NCBI GenBank assembly: GCA_017642965.1
Contig: JAEPOJ010000005.1
Coordinates: forward strand, 1 to 58,710
Direction: 5' to 3'
Source: Phycisphaerales bacterium
Lineage (GTDB): Bacteria > Planctomycetota > Phycisphaerae > Phycisphaerales > UBA1924
DNA: 58,710 bases
The notes beneath the pieces are model-generated. The model saw only the letters and a program-made list of their open reading frames with translations. It did not search any database and was not told where the DNA came from. The translations under genes and the position numbers were made by a program. Of this stretch, positions 16,523 through 24,138 are shown piece by piece (position 1 is the stretch's first letter; the number at the start of each line of letters is the position of its first letter).

Positions 16523-17614
16523 ATGAAGAACCGCTTCAAATCAATGCTGCTGATGTCGATGGGCTCCATGACGCTTCTCGCGTCCACCGGGCTCGCCCAG
16601 AGCAGCATGAATCGTGATGATCTTTCACCCGAGGCGCCAGCGATCATGCAGCCCGGGCTCGAGAACAAGGGCAACCTGGTCTTCTCCAGCAAGACTCAGG
16701 ACGCCGGCGAGATCTTCGATCAGGATGACGTCAAGCTGAGCTACCTCTTCCGGAACACCGGCGCGGGCCCGCTCACCATCACCCAGGTCAAGACCTCCTG
16801 CGGCTGCACGGTCCCCGAGCTGGCCAAGAAGACATACATGCCCGGCGAGACGGGCACGCTCGATGTGACGTTCGACCCCAAGGGCAAGAGCGGCACCATC
16901 GCGCGAAACATCACGATCTTCACGGATTCGGAGTCCACCCCCTCCGAGACCCTGATCGTGCGGGCGCTCGTGAAGCCGATCGTGGTAATGGACCCGAAGA
17001 TCGTCCCGTTCGAGGCGGTCGAGAAGGGACAGAGCGCAACCAAGGAGTTCAAGATCTACGGACGCACGGACGACTTCAAGGTTACCCGCGCTACCGTCGG
17101 CAACCCCGAGGTCTTCGACGTTGAGGTCGAGGACATGGGCGAGACCGAGTACAAGGGCGAGACCCTCAGGATGTCGATCGTGCGTGTGACCGTTCGTCCC
17201 AACGCACGCCCCGACAACCACCGCGCTGACGTGACCATCCGCACGAACGACGAGCGTCGCTCGATCATGTCGGGTACGGTCATCGCTCGCGTGCTCGGCG
17301 ACCTCAAGCTCGATCCCGTCCGTGTGACCATGGGGCGCATGATCGTGGGTGACACCTTCGAGAAGGAGTTCCACGTCGTGTCCAAGAGCGGCAAGCCCTT
17401 CGCGCTCGAGAGCGTCGCGTTCAACACGATCGCCCTCGAATCGGAGACGACCTTCGAGCCCGCGAACGAGGAGAAGTCCGACTGGATCGTGAAGATCTCC
17501 GGGACGGTCGTCGCCCCGGCACCACGATTCAACACGCCGATCCGTATCATCACGGACGTCGAGGATGAGTCCGAGCTGACCATGCAGATGTACGGCCAGC
17601 TCCGCGCTCAGTAA
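16523..17614 (+). CDS. Secreted DUF1573-domain protein
   Basis: 363 residues with a Sec signal peptide (about 1-25, MKNRF...GLAQS). The DUF1573 domain begins around residue 50. It shows DAGEIFDQDDVKLSYLFRNTG and the diagnostic VKTSCGCTVPELAKK motif (C93, G94, C95), followed by YMPGETGTLDVTFDPKGKSG. The rest of the protein (about 145-363) looks like two more Ig-like or ASH-like beta domains. The role of DUF1573 proteins is unknown. The start has GGGAGG 9 nt upstream. A rhodanese follows after 25 nt and a MauE-like protein overlaps that, forming a three-gene cassette of cysteine-bearing exported or membrane proteins. Confidence 0.88.
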   Translation: MKNRFKSMLLMSMGSMTLLASTGLAQSSMNRDDLSPEAPAIMQPGLENKGNLVFSSKTQDAGEIFDQDDVKLSYLFRNTGAGPLTITQVKTSCGCTVPELAKKTYMPGETGTLDVTFDPKGKSGTIARNITIFTDSESTPSETLIVRALVKPIVVMDPKIVPFEAVEKGQSATKEFKIYGRTDDFKVTRATVGNPEVFDVEVEDMGETEYKGETLRMSIVRVTVRPNARPDNHRADVTIRTNDERRSIMSGTVIARVLGDLKLDPVRVTMGRMIVGDTFEKEFHVVSKSGKPFALESVAFNTIALESETTFEPANEEKSDWIVKISGTVVAPAPRFNTPIRIITDVEDESELTMQMYGQLRAQ

Positions 17615-17639
17615 GACGGACCGTACGGAGTTCACTTCC

Positions 17640-18281
17640 ATGCGATGCATGCATATCACTTCCGGGCTGCTCTCGATCGTGGGGGCAGCCTTTTTGTTCG
17701 GGACCGTACACGCGTTGCTGATCGAGCCGATCAACATCGCGAAGGTTTCGACGCGCACCGACGGCGAGGTCACCGGCGGGCAGGGCCGGCGTGGTGACCC
17801 GGGTTCGACGGACCCGCTCCCGGATGAGCCGGCTGAAACTGATGCTGGCGAAGTGGAGCCCGCAGAGGAGACAGGGTCCTCACAGTCGCCCATCGACATC
17901 GATGTGCCGGACGAGGTGCTCGACGCACCCGTCCCAGAGGGCACGCTGACGCTCCGCCAGTCCTACGAGCTGTGGGAGCAGGGCGCGTACTTCATCGATG
18001 CACGTCACGAGCACGAGTTCGAAGAGGGACACATCCAGTACGCGGCTTGGCTCGCGTCATCGCTCTTCGATACCGACTCGGACCGCGCGTTCGCGATCGC
18101 GCAGTCCATGCCGCCCGAGTCCACGGTGGTCATCTACTGCGTGGGCGGCGAGTGTGACGCGTCGCACAACACGGCGAGGCGCCTGGAGCAGATCGGGTTC
18201 ACGGATCTGCGCATCATGGGCGTGGGATACACCGACTGGGTCGAAGCCGGGTTCCCGACCGGGGAAGGGAGCGCGCCATGA
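17640..18281 (+). CDS. Membrane-anchored rhodanese-like protein
   Basis: 213 residues: one N-terminal membrane anchor (about 7-28), an acidic, Pro/Thr-rich linker (about 38-95) and a rhodanese domain (about 100-208). The domain keeps the first-strand Asp (FIDAR, D120), the EFEEGHIQYA helix and an active-site loop CVGGEC (C167 as the presumed sulfur acceptor, with a second cysteine at 172). With an N-in anchor, the domain would face the periplasm. Rhodaneses move sulfane sulfur or act in thiol chemistry. The stop overlaps the MauE-like start by 4 nt (ATGA), so the two are translationally coupled. Confidence 0.88.
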   Translation: MRCMHITSGLLSIVGAAFLFGTVHALLIEPINIAKVSTRTDGEVTGGQGRRGDPGSTDPLPDEPAETDAGEVEPAEETGSSQSPIDIDVPDEVLDAPVPEGTLTLRQSYELWEQGAYFIDARHEHEFEEGHIQYAAWLASSLFDTDSDRAFAIAQSMPPESTVVIYCVGGECDASHNTARRLEQIGFTDLRIMGVGYTDWVEAGFPTGEGSAP

Positions 18282-18823
18282 GCAAGCACAGCAACCCGCA
18301 GACCGGCATGCTCGAGTCCATCCTCCTCCAGCTGCCGCTGCGCATCTTCCTGGGCGGGGTGTTTGTCTTCGCGGCGTACAACAAGATTCCCGCGATCCAG
18401 TCGTTCGCGGAAGCGATCAAGGGCTTCCAGCTGCTCGACGCGGAGACCCACCCGGAGCTGATCGTCGTGGGCGCATTCGTGATCCCATGGTTCGAGCTGC
18501 TCGCGGGGCTCATGCTGATCATCGGCTTGCGGGCACGCTCCGCGGCCATGGGGATCGGGCTGCTCCTCGCCCTGTTCATCTATGCCCTGCTGCACGTGAT
18601 CTTCACCGACGTGAGCGCGGACTGCTCGTGCTTCGGCGACGAGAACTTCATCTGCGGGTCCACGGTCGGCTGGTGCCAGGTGATCCGGAACATCGTGTTC
18701 CTGATCCCCGCGGGCTACCTGATGATCCGCGGCCCGGGGCGTGTATCGCTGGATCAGGCGCTCGGGAGACCTGAACAGATCACATACAACCCGCAGAATG
18801 CGTCGCAAAGCGTGGACGCCTGA
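18278..18823 (+). CDS. MauE/DoxX-family membrane protein
   Basis: 181 residues with four hydrophobic helices (about 19-37, 62-83, 87-110 and 135-150). The fold and the DCSCFG motif (C116, C118), followed by C126 and C133, match MauE-type DoxX proteins. MauE is needed for disulfide formation in methylamine dehydrogenase, and relatives are often found beside thiol-redox proteins. Here it is coupled to a rhodanese and a DUF1573 protein instead of a mau cluster. The cysteines sit in the loop between helices 3 and 4, which should be extracytoplasmic. The substrate is unknown. Confidence 0.8.
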   Translation: MSKHSNPQTGMLESILLQLPLRIFLGGVFVFAAYNKIPAIQSFAEAIKGFQLLDAETHPELIVVGAFVIPWFELLAGLMLIIGLRARSAAMGIGLLLALFIYALLHVIFTDVSADCSCFGDENFICGSTVGWCQVIRNIVFLIPAGYLMIRGPGRVSLDQALGRPEQITYNPQNASQSVDA

Positions 18824-18824
18824 G

Positions 18825-18853
18825 TCGACCCGGACCAACTTCGTGCGTAAAGT
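18825..18853 (+). promoter_or_regulatory. Promoter and leader of rpsR
   Basis: TCGACC (18825-18830), a 17-nt spacer and TAAAGT (18848-18853) make a fair sigma-70-like promoter just after the MauE-like gene. It leaves a leader of about 95 nt before the rpsR ATG. The leader contains a hairpin CCTGAA-GTGCT-TTCAGG, a possible site for autoregulation. Confidence 0.5.
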
Positions 18854-18953
18854 CCCCGCCCTGAAGTGCTTTCAGGAACCCTTCCCGTCGCTCGCTGCGG
18901 GCCGTGTGTGCGGTTCGGCGAGCCACGAAGTCCATGACGGAGAATGAAGTCTT

Positions 18954-19208
18954 ATGAGCAGAATGGCAAGCAAGCCCGATCGTTTCGGAAGCGCCCCCAC
19001 CGGCAAGGTCACCATCGAGAGCGGCAAGGGTGTCGAGTACGTCGACTACAAGGACGTCGAGTCCCTGCGTCGCATGATGACGCCCAACGGCAAGATCTAC
19101 GGGCGCAAGCGCCTGGGCACGAACGCCCGCCAGCAGCGCATGGTGGCCAGCGCCGTCAAACGTGCCCGCTTCCTGGGTCTGCTGCCCTTCACCAGCGCGA
19201 CGCTCTGA
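18954..19208 (+). CDS. rpsR: Small ribosomal subunit protein bS18
   Basis: 84 residues. The C-terminal two thirds are unmistakable S18: VEYVDYKDVESLRRMMTPNGKIYGRKRLGTNARQQRMVASAVKRARFLGLLPF. S18 binds the platform of the 30S subunit next to S6. The gene stands alone here, without rpsF, ssb or rplI, which usually accompany it. It has a likely promoter about 100 nt upstream and a strong terminator 25 nt downstream, so it is probably a single-gene unit. Confidence 0.97.
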   Translation: MSRMASKPDRFGSAPTGKVTIESGKGVEYVDYKDVESLRRMMTPNGKIYGRKRLGTNARQQRMVASAVKRARFLGLLPFTSATL

Positions 19209-19233
19209 GCGATCAGCCAAGAGATTCTTCTGG

Positions 19234-19264
19234 ACCCACCCAGGCACACGCCGGGTGGGTTTTT
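19234..19264 (+). terminator. Intrinsic terminator of rpsR
   Basis: ACCCACCC (19234-19241) pairs perfectly with GGGTGGGT (19253-19260), with an 11-nt loop that can pair further (GGC/GCC), followed by TTTTC. It lies 25 nt after the rpsR stop. Confidence 0.85.
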
Positions 19265-19279
19265 CTTTGGAGTCCGATC

Positions 19280-19285
19280 TAAGCT
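19280..19285 (+). promoter_or_regulatory. Putative -10 element of a leaderless msrC transcript
   Basis: TAAGCT is followed by 5 nt and the ATG of the next gene, with no Shine-Dalgarno sequence. The match to a -10 box is only moderate. Confidence 0.4.
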
Positions 19286-19290
19286 TGTGC

Positions 19291-19785
19291 ATGCCCGTTT
19301 TTGAGCGAGATTACAAGCCCGTCGCGATGGCCCTCTCCAACGTCTCCGGCAACCGCCACCGACGCATGCGCGAGGTCTGCGATGTGCTGTGGCGGTTCTT
19401 CAAGGACTACGGCGTCTCCTGGGTCGGTTTCTACGAGAAGGACCCCGAGGCGGACCAGATGGTCCTCGGCCCGTCGCGAGACAAGCCCGCGTGCTCGCCG
19501 ATCGAACTGCACGGGGCATGCGGCATGTCGTGGGAGAGGAAACGTCCGATCCTTGTGCACGACGTGAAAAGCCTGGGCGAGCACTACATCGCCTGCGATC
19601 CGCGGGATCGGTCCGAGGTCGTCATCCCGCTGTTTAACGATGACGGCTCGTGCTACGGCGTGCTCGATATAGACTCGTTCGATCGCAACGCGTTCGGCGA
19701 TCATGACATCCTTGAGCTCCGCAAGCTCATGGAATCGACCGCCCTGAGCTGGCCCGCGCCGCACCTGCCGGCGCTGGTCTTCTGA
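19291..19785 (+). CDS. msrC: Free methionine-(R)-sulfoxide reductase (GAF-domain, fRMsr type)
   Basis: A 164-residue single GAF domain. The three cysteines of the fRMsr family are present: C68 (ACSPIEL), C77 (GACGMSWE) and C102 (YIACDPRDRSEVVIPLF). Their spacing is close to that of the E. coli enzyme, and VLDIDS follows. The enzyme reduces free methionine R-sulfoxide in the cytoplasm. I start at the ATG at 19291, since upstream in-frame codons run back into the rpsR terminator. The gene is convergent with the pseudouridine synthase gene, with 58 nt between them. Confidence 0.85.
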   Translation: MPVFERDYKPVAMALSNVSGNRHRRMREVCDVLWRFFKDYGVSWVGFYEKDPEADQMVLGPSRDKPACSPIELHGACGMSWERKRPILVHDVKSLGEHYIACDPRDRSEVVIPLFNDDGSCYGVLDIDSFDRNAFGDHDILELRKLMESTALSWPAPHLPALVF

Positions 19786-19843
19786 AAAAGGCAACGGGGA
19801 ACAGGTGTTCAGGGAAGACACAGACGCGTGGCGTCCGAACCAT

Positions 19844-20617
19844 TCAGAACGGGTCGGGCGCTTTGAACGTCATCTGTTTGCCCGTGCGCGGGTGATGGAT
19901 GGTGAGCATGGACGCGTGGAGCATCAGCCGTTCCGCGTTGGTGGCGTCTCCGTAGAGCTCGTCGCCCACGATGGGGTGCCCGAGCCCGGTGGTCTCATCC
20001 TCGTTTTTCTGTCCCAGCGTGCCCACCGTCGTGACGTGGGGGTGGGCCGCGTGAACGCGCAGCTGGTGTGTTCGCCCGGTCCTGGGCTCGAGCGCGACCC
20101 GGGTGACGGGTCGGTCGCGGTAGGTCTCGCGTGACAGGACCTGATACTGGGTCTGGGAGGGTTTGCCCTCGAAATAGTCCACGAGCATCAGCGGACGGAT
20201 CTCCATGTCCTTGCGCATCGGGCAGTTGATGAGCCCCTCGTCCGTTTCGAGGTGCCCCTCAAGCAGGGCGATGTACCGCTTGAGCGTGCGCCGGAACTCA
20301 AACTGGACCGACAGGTTCGCGTGGGTTTTCTTGTCGAGCGCGAGGATCATCACCCCGGAGGTGGAGAGGTCCAGGCGGTGGCAGGTCATCGAGCCCTTGG
20401 CGTGGGGGTACATCTCCTTGATCCGCGAACGCAGGCAGTCCTGCTTTTCGGGGGCGATGCCGGGCACGGAGAGCAGGCCCGCCGGCTTGTCCACCACGAC
20501 GAACTGCTCGTCTTCGAACAGAACCCGGATCGGGTCGCTTGGGGGCTCGTACGCAAAGAAGGGGATGGGCTTCGTGCGGACGCGAGTAATGGGTTGTTGA
20601 GACCTAGTATCAACCAT
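19844..20617 (-). CDS. RluA-family 23S rRNA/tRNA pseudouridine synthase
   Basis: 257 residues without an N-terminal S4 domain. It begins with the catalytic fold (VLFEDEQFVVVDKPAGLLSVPG) and has the motif HRLDLSTSGVMILA, where D83 is the catalytic aspartate. ALEPRTGRTHQLRVHAAH and HPIVGDELYG are the usual C-terminal family blocks. The exact uridine targeted cannot be inferred. A TACACT element lies 8 nt before the ATG on this strand, and there is no ribosome-binding site. The start region is shared with a divergent secreted-protein gene. Confidence 0.92.
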   Translation of the reverse strand: MVDTRSQQPITRVRTKPIPFFAYEPPSDPIRVLFEDEQFVVVDKPAGLLSVPGIAPEKQDCLRSRIKEMYPHAKGSMTCHRLDLSTSGVMILALDKKTHANLSVQFEFRRTLKRYIALLEGHLETDEGLINCPMRKDMEIRPLMLVDYFEGKPSQTQYQVLSRETYRDRPVTRVALEPRTGRTHQLRVHAAHPHVTTVGTLGQKNEDETTGLGHPIVGDELYGDATNAERLMLHASMLTIHHPRTGKQMTFKAPDPF

Positions 20618-20625
20618 GCAGGTTC

Positions 20626-20631
20626 AGTGTA
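20626..20631 (-). promoter_or_regulatory. Putative -10 element of the pseudouridine synthase gene
   Basis: On the minus strand TACACT lies 8 nt upstream of the ATG, so the transcript would have a leader of at most one or two nucleotides. Confidence 0.45.
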
Positions 20632-20651
20632 GACCCAAGAGGAGCCCCGCA

Positions 20652-21953
20652 ATGAAGACTTCGACGCTCGCGCTGTGTGCCATCGCTGCGTGCTCAACCC
20701 TTTCGATCGCTCAGGATACCACCAACACCAATCCGAACCCGGGCTGGGATGATCAGTGGCCGGCCCTGGAAAGCAGCTTCCTGAGCGACTACACCCAGCT
20801 CACCTCCGAGACAAAGTACATCAAGGCGGGCGAGTCCTACTTCTCGCCGGATGGGAACATGATCATCTTCCAGGCGATCCCGGTGCCGCCGGAGGGCGAG
20901 AAGGCCGGGGCGCACTACTCGATGTACGTCGCCGGCGTGAAACGCGACGAGCAGGGCAGCATCACCGGGATCGGGCCCGCGGGGCTGGTCTCCGAGCCCG
21001 GCTCATCGAACACCTGCGGCTGGTTCCACCCCACCGAGCCGATGAAGATCCTCTTCGGCTCGACCCGCACCGCGCCGACCGGCTCGGACGTTGTGGGCTA
21101 CCAGCGCGAGAACTCGCGCTATTCCTGGCAGTTCCCGGTCGAGATGGAGATCCTCGTCGGCGATCTGCAGATGAAATACGACCTGAGCGACGAGGCCAAG
21201 GCCCGCGCCAAGGCGCACCAGGAGTCCGGCGAGACCACCCCGCCCCAGCTCGACATGAACGACATCGTGTCGGTCCCCTCGCTCGTCAACGAGCGGCTGA
21301 TCTGGGAACGCGAGGGCTACGACGCGGAGGGCTCGTGGTCACCCGATGGGCGCCACATCCTCTACACACGCCTCAAGCCCGGCGAGAACAACGGCGACAT
21401 CTGGGTCTACGACTCCACCGACGAGACCCACACCCCGCTCGTGACGGCGGACGGCTACGACGGCGGACCGTTCTTCTCGCCCGACGGCAGGTCGATCTGC
21501 TACCGTTCTGACCGGCGCGGCGACAACCTGCTGCAGATCTTCGTCTCCCGCCTCGCGTTCGACGAGAACGGGAAGATCACCGGGGTCGAAGAGGAGCTGC
21601 AGCTGACCGACAACCAGCACGTGAACTGGTGCCCGTTCTTTACCCCCGACGGGAAGTACCTGCTCTACGCGACGAGCGAGGTCTCGCACGGCAACTACGA
21701 GATCTACGCGATCGACGCGACGGGCACCTACGACCCCGAGTACACGGCTCGACTGCGGATCACCCAGGCGCGCGGCTTCGACGGGCTGCCGGCGTTCACC
21801 AGCAACGGTGAGTGGATGATCTGGACCGCCCAGCGGGGATCCGCGCCGGAGGGTGAAAAGCCCAGCTCACAGCTCTGGACGGCCAGGATCGACCTGGACG
21901 CGATCGACAAGGCGTACCGAGCGGCGCAGCAGGAGCTCACGCCGAACGACTGA
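20652..21953 (+). CDS. Secreted TolB-like (PD40/WD40-like) beta-propeller protein
   Basis: 433 residues. The ATG at 20652 is chosen because AGAGGAG lies 8 nt upstream and it opens a signal peptide (MKTSTLALCAIAACSTLSIAQ). Repeated PD40 blades are visible: SYFSPDGNMIIFQA, WSPDGRHILYTRL, PFFSPDGRSICYRSDRRGDN and PFFTPDGKYLLYATS, with TSNGEWMIWTAQRG near the end. These resemble the propeller of TolB and of S9 peptidases, but no peptidase domain is attached. It is probably a periplasmic binding or scaffold protein. An alpha/beta hydrolase follows after 27 nt. Confidence 0.82.
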   Translation: MKTSTLALCAIAACSTLSIAQDTTNTNPNPGWDDQWPALESSFLSDYTQLTSETKYIKAGESYFSPDGNMIIFQAIPVPPEGEKAGAHYSMYVAGVKRDEQGSITGIGPAGLVSEPGSSNTCGWFHPTEPMKILFGSTRTAPTGSDVVGYQRENSRYSWQFPVEMEILVGDLQMKYDLSDEAKARAKAHQESGETTPPQLDMNDIVSVPSLVNERLIWEREGYDAEGSWSPDGRHILYTRLKPGENNGDIWVYDSTDETHTPLVTADGYDGGPFFSPDGRSICYRSDRRGDNLLQIFVSRLAFDENGKITGVEEELQLTDNQHVNWCPFFTPDGKYLLYATSEVSHGNYEIYAIDATGTYDPEYTARLRITQARGFDGLPAFTSNGEWMIWTAQRGSAPEGEKPSSQLWTARIDLDAIDKAYRAAQQELTPND

Positions 21954-21980
21954 TTTCGGCTGCGAAAGGGAGTCACCGGA

Positions 21981-23126
21981 ATGGACCCTGTGGCGAGCAC
22001 GAACCCCGACACTGTGCGCACGTTCGCGCACATCGGGGACCCTGTGCCCGTGTCAGACCACGGCCCGTTCTGGAAGCACTGGTTCGACACGCTGGTGGAT
22101 CACACGCCGGTGCTGACACGGCGCGTGACAACTGACCCGAGCGATCCATCCGCCACGCACGAGTTCGATTCCTCCGACGGGGTCACGATCGGCGCACGCC
22201 TGGTCTTGCCGGGCGACGGCCGCCCGGTGCGTGCCTCGCTTGTATCGGTGCACGGGGACATGCCGCCCGATCCGCTGGAGGTCAACGCGCGGCGCTGGCA
22301 ACGCGTGGCGGACCGCGGCGTGGCGGTCCTGCTCATGCGTTTGCGCGGTTACCCCGGATCGCGAACGAGCTGCGGCGACCTCGTCAAGCTCAACGAGCAC
22401 GGCAACACATGGATCACCCATGGGTTCGATGCGGAGTCGCACGAAGGGTGGATCCTCCCCAAGGGCGTGGCCGATGTGTGCAACGCCTGCCGCGTGATGC
22501 GCAACGCGCTGCTGCACCGGAACACGGACACGGACATCGCCGTGAATGATTCCGTCGATCACCACGGGGTGTACCTTCACGGTTCTTCACTCGGGGGTGG
22601 GCTCGCGGTGATCAGTGCCGGGCAGCTCATCGGCAAGCTGCGCGGGGAGTCGATCATCGATCGGCTGGCGATCGCGATGCCCTCGCTCGGCGACTGGGCG
22701 ACGCGCCTGAGCGCCCCGAGCGGAGCGGCCATCCAGATTAAACGGGTGATCGATGCGAACCCGGATCGGCGTGAGGAACTGCTCGACCGCCTGAAGCTCT
22801 GCGACGCGATCGTGCACGGGCGGCGGGTCCGGGTGCCAACCTTTGCCATGCTGGCTCGCACGGATGAGATCGTCCCCCCCCACTGCGCCGCGGCGGTGTT
22901 CAACTCCATCGACGCGGACCCGGGCCGCAAGTGGCGTTTCCTGATCGATCATGGGCATCACGAGGGCGACGCGAGCACGAACAGGCGGATCGCGCTGTAT
23001 CGGCGGGCGCTGTGTGATTTCTTGGATCCCACGCTTGCGCCCATACGATCCCTTGACACGTGGGAGTGCCTGATGCACGAGGGGCAACACCCCCCCGCTG
23101 GGATCGACTTCAACGACAACGACTGA
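21981..23126 (+). CDS. Alpha/beta hydrolase
   Basis: 381 residues without a signal peptide. The nucleophile elbow is GSSLGGG (S203), with SLVSVHGDMPP near residue 90 as the oxyanion strand. An acidic residue lies in MLARTDEIVPP (about 295) and a histidine in DHGHHEGD. The preceding LLMRLRGYPGS suggests the acyl-esterase or acetyl-xylan-esterase type of hydrolase. The substrate is unknown. It lies 27 nt after the propeller gene and 15 nt before the next gene, so the three are probably one operon. AAAGGGAG precedes the ATG at 9-10 nt. Confidence 0.82.
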   Translation: MDPVASTNPDTVRTFAHIGDPVPVSDHGPFWKHWFDTLVDHTPVLTRRVTTDPSDPSATHEFDSSDGVTIGARLVLPGDGRPVRASLVSVHGDMPPDPLEVNARRWQRVADRGVAVLLMRLRGYPGSRTSCGDLVKLNEHGNTWITHGFDAESHEGWILPKGVADVCNACRVMRNALLHRNTDTDIAVNDSVDHHGVYLHGSSLGGGLAVISAGQLIGKLRGESIIDRLAIAMPSLGDWATRLSAPSGAAIQIKRVIDANPDRREELLDRLKLCDAIVHGRRVRVPTFAMLARTDEIVPPHCAAAVFNSIDADPGRKWRFLIDHGHHEGDASTNRRIALYRRALCDFLDPTLAPIRSLDTWECLMHEGQHPPAGIDFNDND

Positions 23127-23141
23127 AACGGGAGGCACGTC

Positions 23142-24134
23142 ATGCACAACCCAAGCGCACCGTCGGGGAGAGAGAACACCAACATGATCCGAAGCATCGA
23201 AACGCTGATGACCGGGCTGATCGACTACGCGGGGCTGTTCCCGCCGAGCAAGCTCGACATGGGCACCGCGACGCAGAACTACGCGCGGGATATCCGATCG
23301 CAGTACGAGCGGTTCCTCTCCCGGTTCATCTGCCCGGCGAACCGGCTGGGTGAACTCACGGAGCACGCCTCGGCGTTGATGCCGGGCACGTACGCCACCA
23401 GCGGGTACCGCGAGCACGCGGATTTCCAGGACCCGTGGCAGATCAGCGCGATCATCATCGGGGATCTTCAGGAGAACCTCGATCAGATCTTCGCGTTCAA
23501 TGAGCACCACGACAACGAGGCGAACGGGCTGGCCATGGTGGACGCGATCGAGATGCGCGTCTCGACCCCAGGCGATATCGACGATGCACTCGAGATGATC
23601 CCCGAGATGATCGTCCCCGCGTTCGAGATCCCCAAGGAGATCATCTTCGGCGGTGACCCGCGCGGGTTCGTCGCGGCCATCGCGGGTTCCGGCGCGGTCG
23701 CGAAGATCCGGTGCGGCGGCGTGACGCCCGACCTGTATCCCTCATCAGAAGACATCGCCCGCTTCATCGTCGCCTGCGATGCCGCCGATGTCGCCTTCAA
23801 GGCCACCGCGGGGCTCCACCACCCCATCCGCTCCGAGCACGCGTTGACGTATGAGCCGGACGCGCCGCGCGGAGTGATGCACGGGTTCATCAACGTGTTC
23901 CTCGCGGCGACGCTCGTGCGCTACTGCAACGGGTTCGGAGAGGAGCAGGCCATCGAGCTGCTCAACGAAACGGACCCGGCGTCGTTCTCGTTCGAGGACA
24001 GCCGCGTCGCGTGGAAGGATTACGCCGTGAATGTCGCCCAGCTCGCGCAATCACGCGAGTCGTTCGCGACGGGGTACGGGTCGTGCTCGTTCAGCGAGCC
24101 GACGGACGATCTCAAGGCGCTGGGGCTGCTCTGA
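23142..24134 (+). CDS. Conserved protein of unknown function
   Basis: 330 residues, cytoplasmic by composition. I do not recognise a named family. The protein has well-shaped motifs that look conserved: LIDYAGLFPPSKLDM (about 26-40), a YARDIRSQYERFLSRFICP block, VAKIRCGG (about 185-192), VAFKATAGLHHPIR (about 214-227) and GVMHGFINVFLAATL (about 242-256). The alternation of strands ending in KIRCGG and KATAGLHHP suggests a TIM-barrel-like fold with Lys, Arg and His at strand ends, as in an enzyme. This is inference only. GGGAGG precedes the ATG; another Met lies at residue 15. It closes the 20.6-24.1 kb transcript, 4 nt before a convergent stop. Confidence 0.8.
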   Translation: MHNPSAPSGRENTNMIRSIETLMTGLIDYAGLFPPSKLDMGTATQNYARDIRSQYERFLSRFICPANRLGELTEHASALMPGTYATSGYREHADFQDPWQISAIIIGDLQENLDQIFAFNEHHDNEANGLAMVDAIEMRVSTPGDIDDALEMIPEMIVPAFEIPKEIIFGGDPRGFVAAIAGSGAVAKIRCGGVTPDLYPSSEDIARFIVACDAADVAFKATAGLHHPIRSEHALTYEPDAPRGVMHGFINVFLAATLVRYCNGFGEEQAIELLNETDPASFSFEDSRVAWKDYAVNVAQLAQSRESFATGYGSCSFSEPTDDLKALGLL

Positions 24135-24138
24135 ACGC

